From the NCBI GenBank assembly GCA_963697675.1, contig CAVOOW010000004.1, positions 309,736 to 373,735 of the forward strand: a stretch of 64,000 nt of DNA, read 5' to 3'. Both the position numbers and the translations under genes were made by a program. The notes under the pieces are model-generated. The model was not told the origin of the DNA. It was given only the letters and a program-made list of their open reading frames with translations, and did no database searches. Below, in pieces: positions 60,777 through 64,000 of the stretch (positions are counted from its first letter, which is position 1; every line of letters begins with the position of its first letter). This DNA comes from CAVOOW01 sp963697675 (GTDB lineage: Bacteria > Actinomycetota > Actinomycetes > JACCUZ01).

Positions 60777-61784
60777 ATGTCGATCGAGGACTTCCCTCGC
60801 TACCCGCTGCTGTTCGGCCCCAGCCCCGTGCACCCGCTCGAGCGGCTGACCGCACACCTCGGCGGGCCCCAGATCTGGGCCAAGCGAGAGGACTGCAACT
60901 CGGGGCTCGCGTACGGCGGCAACAAGACCAGGAAGCTGGAGTACATCGTTCCTGACGTGCTGGCCAGCGGCGCGGACACGCTCGTGTCGATCGGTGGCGT
61001 CCAGTCCAACCACACACGCCAGGTCGCGGCGGTGGCCGCCCGGTTGGGGCTCAAGGCGCGGCTGGTCCAGGAGCGCTGGGTCGACTGGCCCGACGCCGTC
61101 AATGACAAGGTCGGCAACATCCTGCTCTCCCGCATCATGGGCGCCGACGTACACCTCGACCCCTCCGGCTTCGGCATCGAGATCAAGAGCTCCTGGCAGG
61201 CGGCCCTCGACGACGTGAAGGCCCACGGCGGGCATCCCTACCCGATCCCGGCGGGCGCATCGGAGCACCCACTGGGTGGTCTCGGCTTCGCCAACTGGGC
61301 CCGCGAGGTCGAGCAGCAGGAGGCGGAGCTGGGCCTCTTCTTCGACACGGTGGTCGTGTGCAGTGTGACCGGGTCGACCCAGGCCGGGATGATCGCCGGA
61401 TTCGCCGGCCAGGCTCGGCCGCGTCGCGTGATAGGGATCGACGCCTCGGCAAGGCTCACGGAGACCCGCGACCAGGTAGGGCGCATCGCCTGGCACACCG
61501 CCGAACAGATCGGGCTCGGCCGCGAACTTCGCGACGACGAAATCACCGTCCTCGAGGGGTGGGCCGGCGACCGCTACGGCATCCCTGTGCAGTCGACGAT
61601 CGACGCCATCCTGCTCTCGGGACGGCTCGAGGGCATGATCATCGATCCCGTGTACGAAGGGAAGTCCATGGCGGGGCTGATCGACCTCGTCGCCGAGGGC
61701 GAGATCGAGAAGGACTCGAAGGTGCTCTATGCACATCTGGGCGGCCAGCCGGCACTGAACGCGTACAGCGGCATCTTTGCGTGA
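60777..61784 (+). CDS. acdS: 1-Aminocyclopropane-1-carboxylate deaminase
   Basis: A 335-residue fold-type II PLP enzyme cleaving ACC, the plant ethylene precursor, to 2-oxobutyrate and ammonia. Diagnostic stretches are NSGLAYGGNKTRKLEYIVPD (PLP lysine Lys50), LVSIGGVQSNHTRQVAAVAA (Ser77), IEIKSSWQAAL, LGFANWAREVEQQE and HLGGQPALNAYSGIF. The residues that separate true ACC deaminase from D-cysteine desulfhydrase are Glu294 (PVYEGKSMAG) and Leu321 (HLGGQP), and both are of the deaminase type. The ATG at 60777 is preceded by AAAGAGG. No adjacent acdR regulator is seen. Confidence 0.92.
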   Translation: MSIEDFPRYPLLFGPSPVHPLERLTAHLGGPQIWAKREDCNSGLAYGGNKTRKLEYIVPDVLASGADTLVSIGGVQSNHTRQVAAVAARLGLKARLVQERWVDWPDAVNDKVGNILLSRIMGADVHLDPSGFGIEIKSSWQAALDDVKAHGGHPYPIPAGASEHPLGGLGFANWAREVEQQEAELGLFFDTVVVCSVTGSTQAGMIAGFAGQARPRRVIGIDASARLTETRDQVGRIAWHTAEQIGLGRELRDDEITVLEGWAGDRYGIPVQSTIDAILLSGRLEGMIIDPVYEGKSMAGLIDLVAEGEIEKDSKVLYAHLGGQPALNAYSGIFA

Positions 61785-61813
61785 CACCGGTTGCCATCAA
61801 TGCCAACACCGGT

Positions 61814-62303
61814 TCATAGGAACTTGGTGAGCGCCGCCACCACGAGGCTGCCGACGACCGTTCCCACAATCTGCCCGACCCGGAGCAGCCAGCCCGGCGT
61901 GCGCCACGACGGCCAAGTGCCCAGCGGTCGGGTCCACAGGGACAGGAGCGTGAAGAGCAGGATCGTGAGGAACAGCACGTAGCCGACCGAGTAGACCGTA
62001 TTGATCAAGGCGGTGTCGTCTTGGCCAGGCCGGGTGTCCGGGTCGTCCGGCGCATGCAGTCCGTCCACTACCCGACTGCCGATCACGTAGTAGGCGATGC
62101 CGACGAGCCAAGCGCCTCCGACCAACCCGCGGGTGAGCCACGCACGGCCCCGGTGGTACAGGATCGCCTGCAGCTGCTGGCGTGCTGCTCGCTCGTCGGG
62201 GCTCTCCTGGTGGGGCGTCCAAACGCGCGTCCACCAGGTCTTCGTAGCGAAGCACCCGCTCGGTCAGGCTGGTGCTAATGCTCTCGCGACTCGCTTCGGT
62301 CAC
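61814..62303 (-). CDS. Hypothetical membrane protein; frame break near 62199
   Basis: About 162 residues after correction. The N-terminal frame is MTEASRESISTSLTERVLRY, EDLVDARLDAPPGEP. One extra base in the GGGG run at 62199-62202 must be removed to continue DERAARQQLQAILYHRGRAW. Three hydrophobic helices follow: GLVGGAWLVGIAYYVIG, SVGYVLFLTILLFTLLSLW, VGQIVGTVVGSLVVAALT. No family recognised. It converges on acdS. Confidence 0.65.
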
Positions 62304-62404
62304 GCGGAAATGATCGCAGCGGCGCGACGTTTCGTCTCGTCCTTGGGGCGGAGCCTGTGCGCGGCTCCTGGTAACTTGCGACTCAAAGCGAGCCCAAGGA
62401 CTTC

Positions 62405-63103
62405 ATGGACGACGAAGCATCGATGGCGTATGCCGAGTCGCTGCGCGTGCTCGAAAATGAACTGGCCGTCGTCGCGAGCGCATTCGGCGGGTTGGAGGCC
62501 GCGGACTGGGCCGCGCGGACGTTGCTCGAGCCGGTCACTCCAGGCAAGCCCCGCTGGACGCTCCTCGAGCTTGCGGGTCGCCTCGACATCTCGATCGGCA
62601 TCACCGGCATGCTGCTCGAGGACCCTCGACCTGGCCCGCCGGAGCTCGACGAAGTCAGTTTCTTCATCTTCCCAAGTAGGGATGTCGCGACGGAGTTCTA
62701 CGACTACGCGTTCACAATGGTCGAAGGCAAGACACCAGCCGAAATGCCGAGGACTCTCAGCGAAACCTTCTCCAGGTCACTGCAGGAGGCGCGGGCGACC
62801 TCGCCGGAGACGGTCGGCTCGTTTCCCGGTTTCGAGCCGTATCCAAGCATCCGCCTCGACGACTGGATGTCGAGCCGCATCGTCGAGGCCGTCGTTCACG
62901 GGATGGACCTGACAGACGCGCTCGACCGCTCAACGACTGTCACCGCCGACGGCATCTCGCATACTGCCCGTCTCTTCGATGACCTTCTGGCGAGACAAGG
63001 CGAACCTGGCCGACCACTCGATCTCGGCGACGACCTCGCTAGGGTTCGCGCTGCCGCCGGCCGCGACCACCACGGTGATCCTCGGCTCCCGTTGATCGGC
63101 TGA
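62405..63103 (+). CDS. Maleylpyruvate isomerase N-terminal/DinB-like protein
   Basis: A 232-residue protein starting MDDEASMAYAESLRVLEN. The fold pattern is that of mycothiol-dependent maleylpyruvate isomerase-like proteins: helix one AVVASAFGGLEAADWAARTL, then WTLLELAGRLDISIGITGML, then RIVEAVVHGMDLTDALDRST. In this family histidines and a Glu bind a metal; EAVVHGMDL supplies one pair, but the usual first His (in a VAHL-type motif) reads AGRL here, so the metal site may be incomplete. Exact chemistry is not predictable. Confidence 0.75.
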   Translation: MDDEASMAYAESLRVLENELAVVASAFGGLEAADWAARTLLEPVTPGKPRWTLLELAGRLDISIGITGMLLEDPRPGPPELDEVSFFIFPSRDVATEFYDYAFTMVEGKTPAEMPRTLSETFSRSLQEARATSPETVGSFPGFEPYPSIRLDDWMSSRIVEAVVHGMDLTDALDRSTTVTADGISHTARLFDDLLARQGEPGRPLDLGDDLARVRAAAGRDHHGDPRLPLIG

Positions 63104-63233
63104 CGCGGCAGCCGCCCTCGTACCAGGCGACGCGGCGCCAACCAGAAGTCAGTTCGTCAGATGTGCGTCCGCACCGATGAGTTCTGGCGCCAGCGACGGT
63201 CTCATCGAGAGGAGGGGGGCGAATGGAGGTCTG

Positions 63234-64000
63234 ATGTCTGACAGCTTCTCTCACGCAAACGAGCCGCGTGTGCTGCTCGAGGGCCTGGCGATGCCGGAGT
63301 CCCCTCGCTGGCACGACGGGCGGTTGTGGTTCTCCAACTGGGGCGCTGAGGAGATCATCGCCGTCGACCTGGATGGCAAGGTCGAGGTGGTGGACCGCGG
63401 ACCAGAGGGCCTGGGCTGGGCGGTGAACTGGCTCCCGGACGGCCGAATGCTGATCACTGGCAATGAGCTGGTCCGCGTCGAGCCCGATGGCTCCCGTGTC
63501 CGGCATGCCGATCTCAGCCACATCTCGCCGTACGGCTGGAGCGAGATGACGATCGACGGACGCGGCAATGTCTACGTCAACACGATCAACTTCGATTTCG
63601 CCGACTTCGGCACCGTGTTGGAGAGCGGACAGGCGCCCGGAAAGATCGCGCTCGTCACGCCTGACGGCGACGTCCGTGAGGTGGCCAGCGAGATCGCGTT
63701 CCCGAACGGAATGGTGATCACTCCGGACAACAAGACACTGATCATCTCCGAATCGTTCGCCGCGAGGCTCACCGCGTTCGACATCGTCGAGGACGGCACC
63801 CTGTCGAATCGACGCGTCTGGGCCGACGATGTGGGTCCGGACGGCATTCGCCTGGACGCCGAGGGCTGCATCTGGGCCTCCAGCGGCGCGATGGTCAACG
63901 ACTGCGCCCGCATCCGTGAGGGTGGCCAGGTCGCCGAGAGGATCGAGCCTCGACCGTCCGTGCTTCGCGGCTATGCTGGGCGGTCCCGACCGCCGGTTGC
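63234..64000 (+). CDS. SMP-30/gluconolactonase-like protein, 3' end outside window; frame break near 63948
   Basis: The N-terminal about 250 residues of a six-bladed propeller lactonase. Motifs are LLEGLAMPESPRWHDGRLWF (metal-binding Glu in PESPRW), NWLPDGRMLITG, MTIDGRGNVYVNTINFD (metal Asn), EIAFPNGMVITPDNKTLIIS, and DDVGPDGIRLDAEGCIW (metal Asp). From 63948 the frame reads nonsense (PRPSVLRGYAGRS). Removing one C at 63948-63949 restores IELDRPCFAAMLGGPDRR, the family's next blade. Gluconolactonase activity is one of several possibilities. Confidence 0.85.
   Translation, partial: MSDSFSHANEPRVLLEGLAMPESPRWHDGRLWFSNWGAEEIIAVDLDGKVEVVDRGPEGLGWAVNWLPDGRMLITGNELVRVEPDGSRVRHADLSHISPYGWSEMTIDGRGNVYVNTINFDFADFGTVLESGQAPGKIALVTPDGDVREVASEIAFPNGMVITPDNKTLIISESFAARLTAFDIVEDGTLSNRRVWADDVGPDGIRLDAEGCIWASSGAMVNDCARIREGGQVAERIEPRPSVLRGYAGRSRPPV

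Overview
The window comes from a high-GC actinobacterium. The coding bias, the hisD-hisC-hisB order, the LON-domain/YbaK pair, DUF222-HNH (13E12-type) and DUF3152 genes and the GT87-type fragment suggest the Nocardioidaceae/Propionibacteriales neighbourhood, but no rRNA or other marker confirms a genus. No rRNA, tRNA or CRISPR array was seen.

Layout. 1-11 kb: end of an EAL phosphodiesterase, a large two-repeat protein of unknown function, ornithine aminotransferase, an FAD oxidase/GNAT pair, an AEC transporter, DUF1810, and a coupled membrane protein/CHAP-like pair. 11-18.7 kb: a short his operon (hisDCB), a spermidine synthase-like gene, a secreted Vgb-like propeller, LON-domain protein, YbaK deacylase. 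18.8-23.3 kb: a GGDEF-EAL operon with DUF5317 and DUF3352 genes, led by one or two small ORFs. 23.5-26 kb: nucleotidyltransferase, F420-type oxidoreductase and a scar made of a truncated GT87 gene joined to the tail of a lost FAD oxidase. 26-33.7 kb: a TolB-like propeller, then two NarL-type two-component systems interleaved with two lipoproteins that share a C-terminal domain. 34-45 kb: methyltransferase, dnaE, VOC protein, secreted DUF3152 protein, sodium:solute symporter, SpoIIE phosphatase, HxlR regulator and GNAT proteins. 45-54 kb: PAS-GGDEF-EAL, DUF2071, a three-gene envelope cluster, a GGDEF protein. 54-57.5 kb: a DUF222-HNH gene whose LexA-type operator and start codon are split by an IS1595-like element. 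57.7-64 kb: MFS, AAA ATPase, ACC deaminase, a membrane protein, a maleylpyruvate isomerase-like protein and a partial SMP-30 gene.

The most promising undescribed system is the 27.1-33.7 kb cluster. Kinase 1 lacks ATP-binding residues but is paired with a full-length regulator. Kinase 2 has an intact ATPase but is paired with a receiver-only regulator. Each operon is divergent from a lipoprotein carrying the same C-terminal domain. The best mobile-element observation is the IS insertion inside a TCGAAC-N4-GTTCGA box. Four c-di-GMP enzymes, all with intact signature motifs, also lie in this window.

Quality caveat: at least fourteen single-base frame breaks, several in G/C runs, interrupt otherwise well-conserved genes (hisC, a histidine kinase, a GGDEF protein, SMP-30 and others). 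This looks more like residual indel errors in a long-read assembly than true decay. Those genes are annotated as whole genes with the break position given.
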